Part shown: piece after piece, positions 1 through 14,342 of the stretch
How the letters are laid out: every line of letters starts with the position of its first letter
Position numbering within the stretch: the stretch's first letter is position 1
From: Strigops habroptila
Lineage: Eukaryota; Chordata; Aves; Psittaciformes; Psittacidae
DNA length: 64,000 nucleotides
Direction: 5' to 3'
NCBI RefSeq assembly: GCF_004027225.2
Contig: NC_044288.2
Location: 16,130,744 to 16,194,743, forward strand
Notes under the pieces: generated by a model
Told to the model about the DNA's origin: nothing
The model's database searches: none
Seen by the model: only the letters and a program-made list of their open reading frames with translations
Translations under genes and position numbers: made by a program

Positions 1-3000
1 TATGGGAACCTGCTAATAAACCCAGCACAGCAATCATGGCTTGCTAAAGCCTTGGCTGGCTGCCACATGTGGATTAGTGCTAGCGTGGTGCTCCATGGGA
101 GGCAAAAGTGACAAGCTGGGCTTTGCTGGTGCAAGAGCCTGTGGCTTTCTTCACTCTTGTGAGTTCCTACATCACTGGACAGGCTGTTTACTGCTTCTTT
201 TGGGCCTAAGGAGTGGGCCTGCTCTGCGTAAAAGCTCAAGAAGAGATGTCTGGGGTTTAGAGATGCCTGTCAGGGCCAGGGACCTGCGTTACTGCAGCAT
301 CATTCTGGAGTGAGATAGGACAAGCAGGAGGGGACTGCTGCAGCCCCAGCACCTATGCACCACGAGTCATACCTGGAGGTGTCAAAACATGGGGACAGCC
401 AGCACTAGGCCATTAGTTTTCATAAAGCACATAATAAATGTTCACGTTGTTTAAACTTTCCTCTCTTACTAATAAGGTCCTGGCTCAATGCATTCTGTGT
501 TTTGGGTTTGTTTTTTTTTTCTTTTTACGTTGTATGTGGCAGCCTAATTACAGTCATTACATTGCCTCAAACTATTTAAAAGAAGTTGCTACATATAATT
601 AAGTGCATGTGAGAATAATGCCATGTCTAATACTGCGGGACTCCATGTACACTGGAGGAAGCAGTCCATGCTCTCCCAGCAGATATCTGAAAGCCTTAAC
701 ACCACAGCTTGCACCCAGGCCAAAATGGAAGTTTCCAGCAGCATACTAGATCAGTTGTCCATCATCTCCACCCCACTATACGTGTGCCATGCCCTGGGTA
801 CTATTTGCTCTATTCAACAAAACTAAACTAAATGTCCCTGCAGGCAATGGTAGCACGTAATCACTCACCCCACCGGAGCCACTGCAGGCCGATCTCCAGC
901 AGACTTGCACTGTGCATGTTATCCATTTAAGAGATGGTGAAGAGATGTATTCCTGGAAGTGTTTCTTTCAATTGGCTCATCTTGTCGATCTCACCATAGC
1001 CTAACAGGCTCCCACCTTTTCTAATGAAAAGAAATTTAAGTTGTATGTTGGTGTAGCGCCCATCCGCTGCCTCCCAGGGGAGCCCACGTGGCTGGCAGCA
1101 CCAGGCATTTGCAGAGACACGTTTTCCCTAGGTCAGGCTGTCACAGCTAGCTCGCTGTAACTTCAGCTTATTTGGCTGATCAAGATCTGAAAACACTACA
1201 TAAGGCTCTGGGTGTCCTTCAGTAATCACAGCACGACACCACACACTCAGGGCAGATATGGTTTTTCAGAGGGGGGTGCACAGCTTACTTAAGGATAAGG
1301 GTGATTGCATGCCCAGCTCCATCCATTTACCTGTGTGACCAAGATTTTTCTCTTTATGATGGAGACATAAGGACCAAGGTCAGATCCTATTTTCATGGCC
1401 ATGGGTCCCATCATCTTCCCACTCTGCTTCTCCATGTATTCAACCAGCTGTGGCAGGGATTCACCACCTTGTCAGCGGGTTTGTTGCTGTTTGCCCTGCT
1501 GAAAGTCTACCCTCTTTTGCTATGCAAAAGATTGTACAAAGAGTCCCTCCCATGCAGCAGCAACACAAACATTTCTAAATGAGACCAGCCAAACCCAGAG
1601 GCAGATACTGGTTCAATCTATAGGGAGATGCAAATTATTCCACTGCATGCTTGACTGCCAGGAGGAGTTTTGCAAATGCTTTAATGAAGCCTGGACTGCA
1701 CCAAGGCAAAGATGTCAGAAATTAATTCCCGATGACCTCCAGTACTGAAGCAGCTCTTCATCTCTTTTTCCATCAAAGTTGTTTTGTTTTGCTTCTTTCC
1801 TTTTTAGGAAATAAGTGAATAAGTAATTACATGGGCAGAAATAAAACCAGTAAAAGAGTATGAGAGAAAACGCCTGCAACCGACTGCTGGAAGTTGAGCA
1901 AGCGACTGCTATAAGGAGGTGGCCGCCTGGCACAGCCAGCACTCCCAGGGCACAGCTTGGTCAATTAGAGCTTTACCGCAGCAGACTGACTTAAAAATAC
2001 ATAAACCAGCTGGCCCTGAAATGTCTGTGTTCCACATCTACCCGCCACTGACAAACACCAGCCATTTTTACATAGCCTTGGGAAAGCTCATGCTCTGCAA
2101 ATCATTAGTTTATGCAATTATGTTTTTCTCTGTTGAATGTCACATGTGCAAAGGTCATTGCTGGAGATAGGAAAGGGGTTTCTGTTCCCAGAATATGCCA
2201 AATTCCACATTTGGCCGGAATAGGAGATATGCTTGTCCTTTGGCTGGCAGAACACGTGTTCTCCCACACATCACCTGCCTTTGACTGTCTGCTTTGCTGT
2301 GGCCCCTCTCCCAACAGCCATATGTCCTCCCACTGGGGTTCACATTGGGACTCCAAGTGAGAAACGTGATGCTGTTGATAAAAGCTGCTTGCACGACTTA
2401 TCCACATGCCTGGAAGGTGTGAATGGATCTCATCTCCAGTGGCCCAAGCGTTAAGTAGTAGTAACTGGAAATGAGCAGGTCTCCTGGAAGCTTAGGGGTC
2501 TTGGTGGCCTATGCTGGGACCAAAGGGTGAATGTACCTCCCCAGCTCCTTATTGATACTTACACCAGCTCAGGATTAAAATGACTGAAAAATCAGAGCAA
2601 AGGTCCTGCTCTGAAAAAACGTCAAAATCAACCAAGCAGTCAAAGATAAAAGCATAAGGACCAGTCTTTGGGATCATGGTTCTCTAGTTCACGGAAGCCG
2701 GGTGACAACCTGGCTGGACTTCAGGTTCAGAACACAGTGCCAAATCTTTCCTCCACGTGGGACACTGAACAGGGTGAAGACCAAGCCCAAGCCCAACAAC
2801 CAAAGAAGAACTGAGCAGATACAGCTGCTTTAAAAGCTTTACCCAACGCTATACTTGAAATCTGGTGCTCACTCATTCCTTGGTGGTGTGTCCCACCAGG
2901 GCCATACCCCTTTTTCCTCTCATTTAACGCTGCCAGTGCATCACAAACCAGGTAAACATCTTCCTGCACTGAGTGGTTTAAACAAGCTGTGCCTAATAGA

Positions 3001-5899
3001 CCATCTATCTCACTGCTATTTGTTTTGGCATCTTTGACTGTTTTAAATCCTACTTAAAGCTGTCTAACAACCAAGATTACAGCAGTCACAACTTCCATAC
3101 AAACATCTCTGTTACTATCTGTACACTGGAAACATGGTGCTTTTCTTTCCCTCCACTTTTGCTAGTACAACACTGGCAGCAAATCACACCAAGGTAGGAA
3201 GGTGGGGTGTGATGATAATTTTGATGGCAGAATCCACGGTATGACACCAACATCGCCTGCTGGTACCAGACACTGTGGAAGCCTGTGCAGGCTTGTAGCA
3301 CACAGGCATACTGAGCAGGATCCACAGGTACCCAGTTTAATATCTATCGCTCAGCACTGCCATCCAATTCCCCTCTGAATAATCAGACAGGCTTGGCTGG
3401 TGCCAGGCAAAACAGACATCGCCTCTCACATCAGACCCTGCTGAGAGCAGCTCCAGAGGTGTCTGGCCTTCCTATACAAGAACAGGATCTGAGCTACGAA
3501 GCAAAGTGTCCAAAAGGATTTTGACAAAGTGACATTTAAACAAAGGTTGAAAATCCATCCAACCCACATTGCCTGGTTGCTGCCGATCTTTGGCTGTTTC
3601 CAGTCTCCTGGATGCATGAACAAAGCTACTCCAAACCTCCAAAAAGGTCAGGGAGTGTTTTTGTGATGCAAAATTTAGGGCCGTGAGCTACATCAGCTCA
3701 GTTGACACATGTCAATGAAATCATCTCCTTCCAAGCATTCCTCTGCCTGCCTCATACAGCCCTTCCCAGCAACTCCCCAGCTGCACAGCTTTTCACAGGA
3801 AAGGCTGTTCTGCAAAACAGGGTTTTTGTACAGAAATGCTTTGATTTTGATGAAATCTCCAGTTTTCTTCTTCAGAAGTTTGTTTGTAAAAATGAATTTT
3901 CCCCCATCAGTTTTCCATTTCAAAATTATTCTGCCATATATTTTGCCAACCTTATAAATGAAAAGATTTAGATTAAAAGATTTAAAACTAAAAAAAAAAA
4001 TAATAAACCAAAACAACCACAAAACAAAACAAACAAAAACAAAAAAAACCCCCCAAAAAACCCACAAAAAACTTCCCAGATTTCATTAAAGGAAGTAGCT
4101 CCTTTCAATCAGCATCCAGGATTTCCTTTTGAAGGAATCCCTAGGAATTTCTAAAATGGGACATTTCCTGCCATTTCATGTCAGGCACACTTTGACCTCC
4201 CAGATTTCCTACCAGAAAGTGCTCCAGTTCCTCCACTGTTCTGCCACAATACAGTCCTCACAATTGCTCTGTTTCAAACTATTTCAGGACACTCAAAGCA
4301 TTTGCTCTGCACATGTGTGAATGCACAGGGATGCCCTGCACAAGTTTGCCAGCAGCCATCACATAAATGCCCCTGCCTCCAGGCTGACGTCCTCCTACAT
4401 GAAGGAACCCAGGGGACCACTGAAGAAGGGCCTGGGGAAGCAGATGCACCCAGGGCTTCCCCTAGAGCATACACAGCAGCTGCCAAATATTCACCTCCCA
4501 GCTTGTGCCACCAGCATCTGGCCTACAGCATACAACACAGTTTTCCCAGGAACATGTGAACCTGACTCAAAAACCCCTAAAACAACCAAATAAGGTCTTG
4601 TTAGCTTTGCCTTTACCAACAGCACAAGCCCAGACCTCGGGAGCCAGCACGTGGCTTACAGCACACCCAGGGCTCTTTTTTCCTTTTAAAAAGCTCCGTC
4701 TTTTTGTGTCTCAACTTGCTTGTTTTGCTTTGTGGTGGGTTGGGGTTTTTTTTCCCACCTAAAGTCAGTCAAGCAATTCTATCAATCTCCCAGCAGTTTG
4801 TTTGGTACAAAATACAGAAGGAAGCATTTATTTTTCCATACAAGTACAGCACAAAACATCTTCTCAGTTTTACAGCATGAGGTCAGGGTGTTTTAGACCC
4901 CTCCACGCTCCCGGGGACAAGGACCAAATGTCACAAAGTCCCTCTGCCTGCCAAATCCAGGTAGAGGCTGTCAGAACCTGCACACTCATTTCCCCAGCAC
5001 AAGCAGGGTTTGGGATGTAGAGGGTTAGCAATAAGCTCTGCACCACCTCAATCAGCTGGGAACTGCAGCCTGTCAGCACAGGACGGGGGCAACACGGCTT
5101 CCAGGAAGCACAGAAGCCCTCTCCGAATTTCCAAGTAAAGCTCATCTCTTCCAGGCACTGATGCACAGTGTTTGATGAACTCTACGTGACTTTGGCACAG
5201 CCAAAAACCTCTGCTGTCCAAGAGCAGTTGGGAAGGGATATTGGGAATAACGAGCAGTCATCTCCATCACATTCAGCAGTGCTGTGCCGTCAGCAGCACA
5301 CTATGTGCCAGGAGTATGATCATACCTCAAGGAATGTTTCCCCTTGAACCCCCAAAAGAAGAATTCAGCTCTTCTCTAGAAAGTGAAGTAACCCCAATGC
5401 TCCTAACCCTGCTGTTGCAGAAAAAAAGTTTATGCTATGTTAGTCCAAGATGTGACTAAATCCCTGCCCAAAAGCACAGTCCTTCTCTTTGCAAACCTCC
5501 CTTAGACCTTGAGAAACACACCCACCATTTGAAACCACTCACACCCCAGGGAGATGCTGCAACTGAAATAACACTGTGATCTCAGAGCCAGCTCACAGGA
5601 TCCAGAGCACCAGTCCTGTCCCAAACCATCGCTGCCTGCCACCCACCCTGCTATACACACGAATAGCTGGGCTAGCTCAGCCTAAGGGCCATTCAGCCTC
5701 CAGCACAGACCAGTAGCATGACTTAGGTCAAGAGAGCAAGAACAGGTTCCCCAGCCCACCTTCCTCACTTGTAATATCCATCAATGTCACAACTGCAGCT
5801 CAATCAGCAAAGAGCAGCTCACCAGCCTCACACCTACACCTTGCTGCAGCTTATTACCACTGAGGCCCCTGGTGTTCATCTTACCCTCCTCTACTTCCC
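1..5899. other. Intergenic sequence, no gene recognised
   Basis: All frames are short and unlike any protein family I know. Poly-T (about 511-520) and the A-rich tract at 4 kb are the only notable structures. Exons of SFXN1, the upstream neighbour of HRH2 in mammals, were not recognised. Confidence 0.6.
3960..4072. repeat. A-rich low-complexity tract
   Basis: Over 100 bases are composed of A runs broken by single C, T or G (AAAACAAAAC and AACAAAAAC units). It may be the eroded tail of a retroposed element, but no body is recognisable beside it. Confidence 0.85.
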
Positions 5900-5935
5900 T
5901 GTCGTGGTTTAAGCCCAGCCCACTCTTAGCACATA
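5900..5935 (+). mobile_element. Possible LTR edge remnant (avian endogenous retrovirus type)
   Basis: TGTCGTGGTTTAAGCCCAGC, then a stretch ending TTAGCAC, resembles the 5' edge of a common avian LTR family (TGTCGTGGTTTAACCCCAGC, later TAAGCAC). The similarity ends after about 35 bases. No internal retroviral sequence is present, so it is at most a solo-LTR scrap. Confidence 0.35.
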
Positions 5936-5948
5936 TCCAAAGCCACAA

Positions 5949-5972
5949 AAACACTGCGGCAAACACTGCGGC
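5949..5972. repeat. 12-bp tandem duplication
   Basis: AAACACTGCGGC occurs twice in direct succession with no mismatch. Confidence 0.9.
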
Positions 5973-6706
5973 CCGTGCTCAAGAGCTCTTTCTTTTTTAT
6001 GTATAGGGATACTGCACTCCTCAACTCAAGACTCGCACAGAACAAAACCCCGCTTTTCAGTGTCTGTCCAGGGCTGTGGGAGGGACAGTTTTTATTACTT
6101 TTCCCAGCTGTAGATGTTTGCTTTATTTCCATAAGATGTTTCAATGAGGGCATCTCTCAAAGCTCTCTCCCCCACAAGAATCCCACCTGCTCCTTGCTTT
6201 TATCTCTGTTAAGGAAGAAACAAGACCTGCTAACACAATCACTGTGCTTACTTGCTTTTACATCCACAGAATCAGGGGACATATGCTTGCACAAAACTCC
6301 AGCACTATGCAAGAGCCATTTCCAAGTCATCTGCTCGGGTGCATATTCCAAAGTATGTTTGGTTTGATTTTTTTTTTTTTTGAGAGGAATTAGAGTAAAG
6401 ATGCTTTCAAAATATGCCCATGAATCCCTGTGGAGAAGGTTGCAGAGCAGGTTGTTCAGACACATTATAGAAACTGTAATCAAAGGTGTGGAAGAAAAGA
6501 GCCAAAATTAGGATCCTCAAGCCAAGAAATAGCAGAGGCCCACGGCACTGCTGCCTCAGTCTCTGCAAAGGCTTTACAACCCACCTCGCTCTACAATGAA
6601 GTGAATGGTGTTCTCCATCATGCTGCTGTAGCAGCCCGTGTAATGCTGCAGCTCACGCCAGCTCACACACAGGAAACCCAGCATCTGTAAACAGAGGATC
6701 AGCATG

Positions 6707-6762
6707 AGAAATACAGCACATGATGCTCCAACACAAGGGCTGAAGCATCATGGTGTATTTCT
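6707..6762. repeat. Imperfect inverted repeat (hairpin), about 21 pairs
   Basis: The outer 9 bases (AGAAATACA / TGTATTTCT) pair perfectly. After a small asymmetric bulge a second block of 9 pairs (CATGATGCT / AGCATCATG) follows, then about three more pairs, with a loop of about six bases (ACAAGG). The size resembles a small pre-miRNA or a short fold-back element. It lies next to a possible CR1 remnant. Confidence 0.6.
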
Positions 6763-6774
6763 GGCGACATGACC

Positions 6775-6860
6775 TCTGGACCTGGACCAGGGGAACCCAG
6801 GATTTGCAGTGGCAGATGGCCGAGAAATAGATGTTGAACAGTGATGAGCCCCTGAGCACT
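6775..6860 (-). mobile_element. Possible CR1 remnant
   Basis: GAAATAGATGTTGAACAGTG followed by AGCCCCTGAG resembles the antisense of the CR1 segment that usually reads AGATGTTGAACAGCACTGG followed by CCCCTGAGG. The match is short, so this is tentative. Confidence 0.28.
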
Positions 6861-9800
6861 TGCTCTGCACAGCACCAGGCACCGCTTGTGCCTTCATGGT
6901 TGGGATCCTTGGTCAATAAAAGGTTAAAAATCCACTTAAAAACCGCACGTGCCACAAGACAGCGAAAGTCCAGATGCGCAAGCCTCTTCTGCAAGAAGTA
7001 CTCAAGGTTAAAAAAAAAGGAAAAAGAACAAAACCAAACAACAAAGCAAACCACAGCAAAGCTTGCTTTTTTTTTTTTTTCACATGAGCTCCTTCAAACT
7101 TTTATTACAGTTTCTTTTGCCCACATATTTTGAGGAAAAATCTTGTTGATTCTCTCACAACCAGGAAAGGTCCCAACAGCACGGGTAAGTAGCTCTTCAA
7201 AGCTGCATTTTTCTATACTAGTTCCCATCTATCAAGCTTCCAGATTAGGCTTATTCTCAGCAACACACCTAGACCCGGTCCAAGCAGAAGCAGATGCTGC
7301 ACCGAGAAATCCCTGCCAGACCTGCTAGAAAAAAAGCCAAGAGGAAAACACAATTTTGCAGCTGACACTCTTGACTGTCTCCCAGAGTAGCGTTAATCCA
7401 CCTTACCTTCGTAAACTCCACCAGGAAACAGTTGCAAGGAAAGGGGCGGAGGAGGAAAGAGAACCACTTATGAAGCATCAGCTGCAGTCTAATTGGAGCT
7501 ATTAGCAAGCTCTTAGTGGTGTTTATTAGCCTTTACCCAACGTTGCTGAATTAAGCAATTCTGACATCAGCCTTCTGGCTTGGAAAGCTGTGTTCCAACC
7601 TGAGCTCGAGGAAAAGAAGTGTTCAGAAAGGTCAAACTGGTTATAATCACAGCCGTAGCTCTTCTAGCCAGCTCTGAGCTTGTTTTGAGCTCGTAGAAAC
7701 CAATGTCCCAGATAAGGGGAACCACCCTGCGTGGAGGAGGAATAAGATCTTCCAGTCAGAAGTCCACCATGGCACTTGCTGAGATAGAGGCCTCCTGCTC
7801 TGACTTACGGCTATTGAGTCATTTTGAGTTGATGGCATCATGTTGCCTTTGTTCTTCTGAGAGCCGGGGATTGCCAACTGCCTGCCCCAGTGACTGGGGT
7901 GGGATGCACTCAGAAGACAAGGTAGCACATAAGCCTGGCTCATGGCAAGCTGGCCATGAGTCAAGCAGGATTAAAATAAGATTTACATCTTCTGATGCAC
8001 AAAACATTCATCACTGGCTGCTGTTGGATGTCTTCAGCCTGCGAACAGTTTGTCTAACATGAGGTGTTTCTTAAACATGTCATGCCTTTCAAAGGACATA
8101 CAGTCAAAAGCTGTGTGCCTCAAGCAGGGCTTATCTCCCTGGTATCTCTTATAATAACATATTTCAAGGAAGTTTATCATATAGAAGGGACATTTAAAAA
8201 TACATGAATGTATGTTGTAAATCAGCTTCTGCTGGGAAGGAGCAGGAGGAAGAAGCCTGTGGGACTTAAGAAAACCTTCGAAATAACTCAGTGTGGAGCA
8301 AATTTATGTGTAGGGATCTTAGCTGTGGGTTTGCCACAGCTAGTAATGGTTAGAAAGAGTGGGGCCAAAACCCACACAATCAGGATGCCACAATAAATGA
8401 AATCACTTGGTGAATTTAGAACATCCTTAGCCAGAGGAAACAACTGAACTACTATCTATCTTTCTCAAGTGCATATAGTCAGGTAAGATCTTCCATATCT
8501 CTGTGCTGGACAAGCTGCCTTGCTTTTGTGGTGGAGGAAACCTAACAGAAGGTCTTAACTCACCCAATATAAAGCCTTAACTTTTAGGGCTGACTGCCAG
8601 ATCCGTACTTGAAAAGCTGAGCTCTGACTCATTCCCAGTGTGTGTAACAAACAACTGCTCTGGTCACAAGGTTTTGAATGACAAAGATGTATCCTTCAAA
8701 GTTTGTAGTTACAAAGAATTGCAGTTTGCTTCTGCAATTGCTGTGCAGGATGGCGTTGGTGGAAGCTACCTCTGGGACCTGGCTGATGTGACCACCTACT
8801 GCAGGCTGTTGGCTGACTCATGCTTTAGCCACCCAAATCATCAAAACTTGCAGTGTTAGCAGCACAATTTCCCCTCTTGACAAGCAAACGCTGTGCACCA
8901 TGAAGGTGTTGCTGCAATCACAGCAACCTACAAACAGCAGCAGCTCTTTTGGAAGACAGAATGTGGTGAAAACAAACTTTAATTTCATCTTCCTCACAGC
9001 TCAGACTCATGGCTTCCAAAAAACAGTCATGTTCAGCAGAGAAAGTCTGTGTCCAAGCTTTGCTCTCACCATTAACATTTCCTTGCACATCCTTCAGCCT
9101 CTAGGTGCTGTTATACATCAGGACACGGTGCTGGAAGGCAGATCCAGCCTGGTGGCTTATGCTCATCAAGCAGCCCAGCCAAGTCAGCCTCAAGCTGGTA
9201 GGAGGGAGAAGCTGCTACAACGCTCCTGACCATGGCCTTTCTGCTGATCTGTCCTAAACATCTTGGACGGGAGATGCCATATTAACCTCTCCAGGACCAA
9301 ACATCACAGAGATGCTGGGGAGGGTGAGCCACCAGGAAGGAAAGCGAGTTGTCTATGAGGAAATCTTGCCATCACCACCACCGTGGGTACCATTGCAGAG
9401 GTCTCAGACCACATCATCTCATCCAACCCTGGGCATAGCAGCTCTCTGCCTGTTACCACTCCAGCCCTGTGCAAACCACCCTGCCCTGCAAGGAAACACT
9501 GCTTGGTATCAAGGATGCCTGCAGGTGATTATGTGAAATGTGAATAAGGAAAGCAGTTTATGCAGAAAAGTAATGATCCCTTCGGGATCTTCCCAGTTTA
9601 TATGCAATTATAGCAAGCAGCTAAAAAGGAGGAGTGCTCAGCAGAGAAGGGAGGTGGATAATCTGCTAGTGTAAAGCCCTGCAGCTCCCTGAAGCAGTAA
9701 GCAATGTAAAGCAGAGCTGACATTTGAGGATGCACATGATCTTCTAGTTTACGTGTGCCAGGACATCTGCTACGACGACCTCATACAGCTAAAACTATCT

Positions 9801-11488
9801 CTGTCTTCACCTGTGGCTGCTGCTGAGTATAGCATAGAGTAATTCACTGAGCTGAGCCTCACGCAGGGGATTCTGCTCCTTCATGACAATTTATAGCCAA
9901 TTCAGGATTTAAGCAACTATTATTTATCACCAGGGCTCCCCGCTAACCGTTACCACATCAGTGAGGATTTACTCAAAATGAATTTCCAAATTAGCAACTC
10001 CACGTTCATTTCTTTTATGTTCGTTTCAGTTTATGAGGAATGTTAGCAAATCACAAGATCCCACTCAGGGTAAATTACCTGGGGATTTTATGCATGATGG
10101 TTCTGCTGAGCTGCAAAGGCAGTATGGCAGCTAGCTCATCATGCTCACAGTGCCTATGCCACCAGGGAGAATGAGCCCAACTGCTTCCAAAGGATGAGCA
10201 GGTTGGAAAGATGCTTAAAACATCTTGCAAGTATGGATGAGGCTTCCCTGTGCAGACTAGAGCACTCTCAGACCATGCACCCATCTCTCAACTCCTGCAA
10301 GTAATTCCCCTCTCCCCAAATTTATCATTACTGAATAAGAAGGGAAACAAGAGCCCACTGTCTTTCTGTCTGATTTTATTCTCTGCGACAAGAGCTTTTC
10401 TCCCTGGCAGAAAGCAAACTAGGGTTCGTTTTGTTTAGAAGTGAAGAAATAGCAGGTCTTGACTCTATAGATTTCTGGCAACAGTTATGCCTTGGAAAAA
10501 CAGTTGTGTTGGCAGAAAAGTGAGACTCCTGTCTGCTGCAGCAGCCTTTGGCCTCTGTGGATGTTTCTCCTGATCCCAGGCAGATGGAGCACGTCTTCTA
10601 CTCTGCACCACTCCATCAATTTCTGTTCCTGGATCCCTCTGCCAAGTCACATCGGTCTCGGCAATGGGGCGAGAGTCAAAGCCACCAGTTCCCACGAGCA
10701 GGGCTGGGAGCAGGAGTTTATGTGCAGGCAGCAGAGCCAAAGATGCTGAGGGATGTCACTTGTCTTTGCAGAGGTGGAGGAACAGGAGGGACAGGATGTG
10801 ATGATGAGGACCCACTGCTCCATCATATCAGAGTGGCAGCACAACCATCGGGTTTCTAAGGATGCAGCCTGAAGGTGGTGGTCTCATGCAACAGCATGGG
10901 GGTATTTTTAAGCAGTGCTTTTTAAGAAGTGCCTTGAAGGACAAGGGGTGCCTGGTGAGGTGAGAAACAATGTAGAAACACAAGGCAGAAAGACCAGAAC
11001 TAGAAGTTTGCTCCAGGTAGCATAGGCTAAAATGAAATTGTCCCTGGCCATGCCCAAAGCTGTAGATGAGCTACAGGATGTGGGAGGGAAGGAGCATCTC
11101 TTTGCTTTTCTTTCAAAGGCTCCTGGCTGGGATCTGGTTTAGACTCCACCCACCAGTAAGGATGTGTTTAGCCTCCAGTACAGGAATAAGTGTCTCACCA
11201 GCCATGAGCAGCCAGCCAGGACCTAGCAAGTAGCTGAGCTGAGTATTGCACAGCAGGGCACAAGCAGCTGCCCTGTAACAGCTTCCATGGCAGCCAAAGA
11301 GGAGCCAGCACAGGCACAGCCAGTGGGATGGCTTTGGATGTAGGGAGGGAGGACAGTGCAGCTGGAAGAGCTCTGCAGCCCTGGTCCTTCCCAAAGCAGA
11401 GACACCAACGATCTGGGTAGGACACAGCTCCAAATCCCAGGATTGGCCTTCCCAAAACTGTGGTGGTGTTTGGGACAAAAGCGTTGGC

Positions 11489-11525
11489 CTTTCTTTTTTT
11501 CTTCCTTTTTTTCTTTTTTTTTTTG
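11489..11525. repeat. Pyrimidine (T/C) tract
   Basis: This is an almost pure T run interrupted by C and CC; a simple repeat. Confidence 0.85.
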
Positions 11526-13022
11526 TCACGTGGCCAACTAAACATTCCTGTCCAGCTGCCTTCAGCCTTGCATTACCATTCCTTCCCTGATGAATCTTCT
11601 GGGACACAAAAACCCCAAATCCTGCACAACTCTCATGCTCCCTTTCTGCCCTGCAAGACAGCCACAGCCAATTTTCATGTTAAATTTCCCAGCTTGGAAA
11701 CACAGCAGCATGAGGAAGGGCAGCTGACGTTTCTTTTCGTTTCCACCTTCAATGCAAAAGCAGGGCAGATCTTGCCGAGGGGCCAGAGTGGAACAGCCGC
11801 CACACTGAGGCTGTGAACATCGCTCAGTACATGGTGGTGCCCCAGAAACAGAAGACCGCTGGACAAAAATAAACCACTAGGATTATTTCTCATCTTGATC
11901 CTTGGGAGTGAGGAATTTCCTTCCCTGTGGTCCTTCTTCCACCCCTGTGCTGCTGCTGGGGTCCCCAGCCCCAGCTCCAGCCCAGCACCATGCTGCTGGC
12001 TGCATTCCTGATGGTCTCTGCGTTCCTAAGTATAAAACCAACTGGGTGGCAAGTCTGGAGACTTGTACACAGAGATGGCTTGGAGTCTCTTTTAGTGGTT
12101 TTGCACCTTTGATCTCTGGAACATGTATTTCAAGCCCAGAAAGGGCTTTTGTGCTGGCCAAGGAAATCACTACATAAAAGGACACAGAGAGCTGATAAGG
12201 AATGGGGTAAAAAGATTGTGCTGCAAAGGAAAAAGGCAGCCTACCCACATGCCTTGAAACGCCCAAGACATAAAGCAAGAACTGGCAAGGGTCAGGCTGA
12301 ATTGGTTCTTGCAGAGGATGGCAATAACAAGGGAAGTTTTAGCCGTCTACATCAGAGGAAAAGGGAAGGAGAAATGGAGCTGCTGTACAGAGGATAGGGT
12401 ATAGATCAAAGTCAGTCCGAGCATGATCCAAAACTAATTCATCCTTCTAATGTCCTGTCACTGTGCAGAGGGCACAAGGATGACAGGAACAAGGAAATGG
12501 ATGTGGAAATGTCACATCCCTCCAGATAAAGAATCAGAGGACAGCAAGCTCATGTCACGGGCACGGCTGGTTCCTATCCCATAGTACTGAACACCTGACA
12601 CTGAAACCTCCCCATCAAAACATCCACCAAGCATAGGGAAAGGAGAACAGAAAATGACTTAAAAGAGAGAAAAATGCCACTCCACCAGCTACAGACCATT
12701 CAGGTGTCCCATGTCACATGGCAGGCATAGAGCAAAGTCCAAGGAAAGGGGGAACTGGAGCTCAGAGCATATCACCGTTTTCCACTCCCCCAGATAGCCA
12801 GATAGCCTGATAACGCTCACAGATAAAAAGTTGCCTATGTAAATGAGAGAAATGGAGATCTAATCTACCTCAACAGCAGCAAAGTGTTTGCTGGAGCACC
12901 ACACCACTAAGTCCCCGAGAGCCTGGGGGGACTGGAACTAGGCCATGGGCTGCAAGGTACCAGTGCCAGCGCCTGGATTCTGGGCCAGGCTTGGAGCAGG
13001 TTTATGGATGATCTCAGCCCAA

Positions 13023-13071
13023 AATCAACTGGGCTCACAGTGTTCACAGGCCTAAAATGTCCCAGTTGATT
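13023..13071. repeat. 11-bp perfect inverted repeat with 27-base spacer
   Basis: AATCAACTGGG (13023-13033) is matched by its reverse complement at 13061-13071. No flanking element is recognised. Confidence 0.55.
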
Positions 13072-14318
13072 GGAGAATCAGAAGCAAGAATCTTCAAGCA
13101 TCAGTGTGAGAGTACCCCAGCTTCAGGACTTGGGACCAGTTTTGGTCCCAGCCAAAAATACTTCGAGGAACATCTCATTCCCTTCGACTCCTGCCTGCCT
13201 GTAGCATACACGTGAGTGCTAATTCTCCTTCCCATAACTGAAGCACTTGACTTGCCACCTGATTTCTAGACATTTCTAGGAAAATCCCCAGCTCTGCTAA
13301 GCAGAAAGTCGCGACTGCAACGTGCCTAATCAGAAATGCTAATCTGATGCTGCCACGCAGAGCCAGCGCATGCAGTTCCCATTGCTAGCAAGCTCTTGCT
13401 GCACAGCCCAGCAGCAGCATCGGTTTGTTTATTTGGAGTGATTTACCCTTGAATTTCTCTGCCTCCTTCCAAGAAAGTGGCATCCCCAAACACTAATTGC
13501 CCCACTGCACCTACCGGTGCCTCTCCAGGCTTTGGAGAGGGCTGGTAATCAGGCTGGGTACGGGGGGACTCAGCTTGCAGAGGGCCGCAGGGGAGTACTG
13601 GAACAACCATAGCTCTAATTCAATTTCTACCCATTTTCCCTTTTGCCTTCACTTCATTATAGATTATTATTTTTTAAACTGAAGCAAACAGAGTCGATTC
13701 TGCTTCCAACTGAATTGCCCACGGGCTGGCTCCTCTCCTCCAGCCAGCTGATAGAATCTTTACAGCAAGCTTCTTCTCAGTGGACCTGCAGTCTTCAGGG
13801 AGCAATGCCTTAGTTGGGGACAATCTCACGTCTTTTACAGAAAGCAGCATTTAATTTCCAGTTACTGGCTGTTTCATGCAGCTTTTCAACTAGATAAGAA
13901 ATGGCATCCATGCACAGGCTTAAAAGAGAGTAATTCCCAGCTTGAACTGGGATGAAAAGTTGGGATCTCAACATACTTTGCAAGCAAGGGGGGTCGTTTC
14001 ATTTCTGTTTCCAGCCTTTTCTACAGCCCAGCATAATTGTTATGCTGCAGATGAGCACAAATTTCTAAATAAGTTGTTTCAAAGCAAAAACCAAACTATT
14101 CTCCTTTGAGAAGTGTCAATGTGAGACTTCACAAAGATTTCTAAATATAGATGCTTCAAAAGAATAAGTGCAATAAGAAGACTGGTCAAAACGTATCCTT
14201 TTCTGTGCAAACTGGCAGCTTTGAAGAACTCGTGTTTTCTGATGAAAAGGTACTAAACTGCAAATGTTCCCTGGGCAGGTACCTCTGCTGCCACAGCCCC
14301 GATTCACCCACTAAGGCT

Positions 14319-14342
14319 GTTTGACCCAGCACAGGGTCAAAC
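14319..14342. repeat. 9-bp perfect hairpin followed by CTAGTG repeats
   Basis: GTTTGACCC and GGGTCAAAC flank a 6-base loop. Immediately downstream the unit CTAGTG repeats (14342-14358). Probably fortuitous. Confidence 0.55.
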
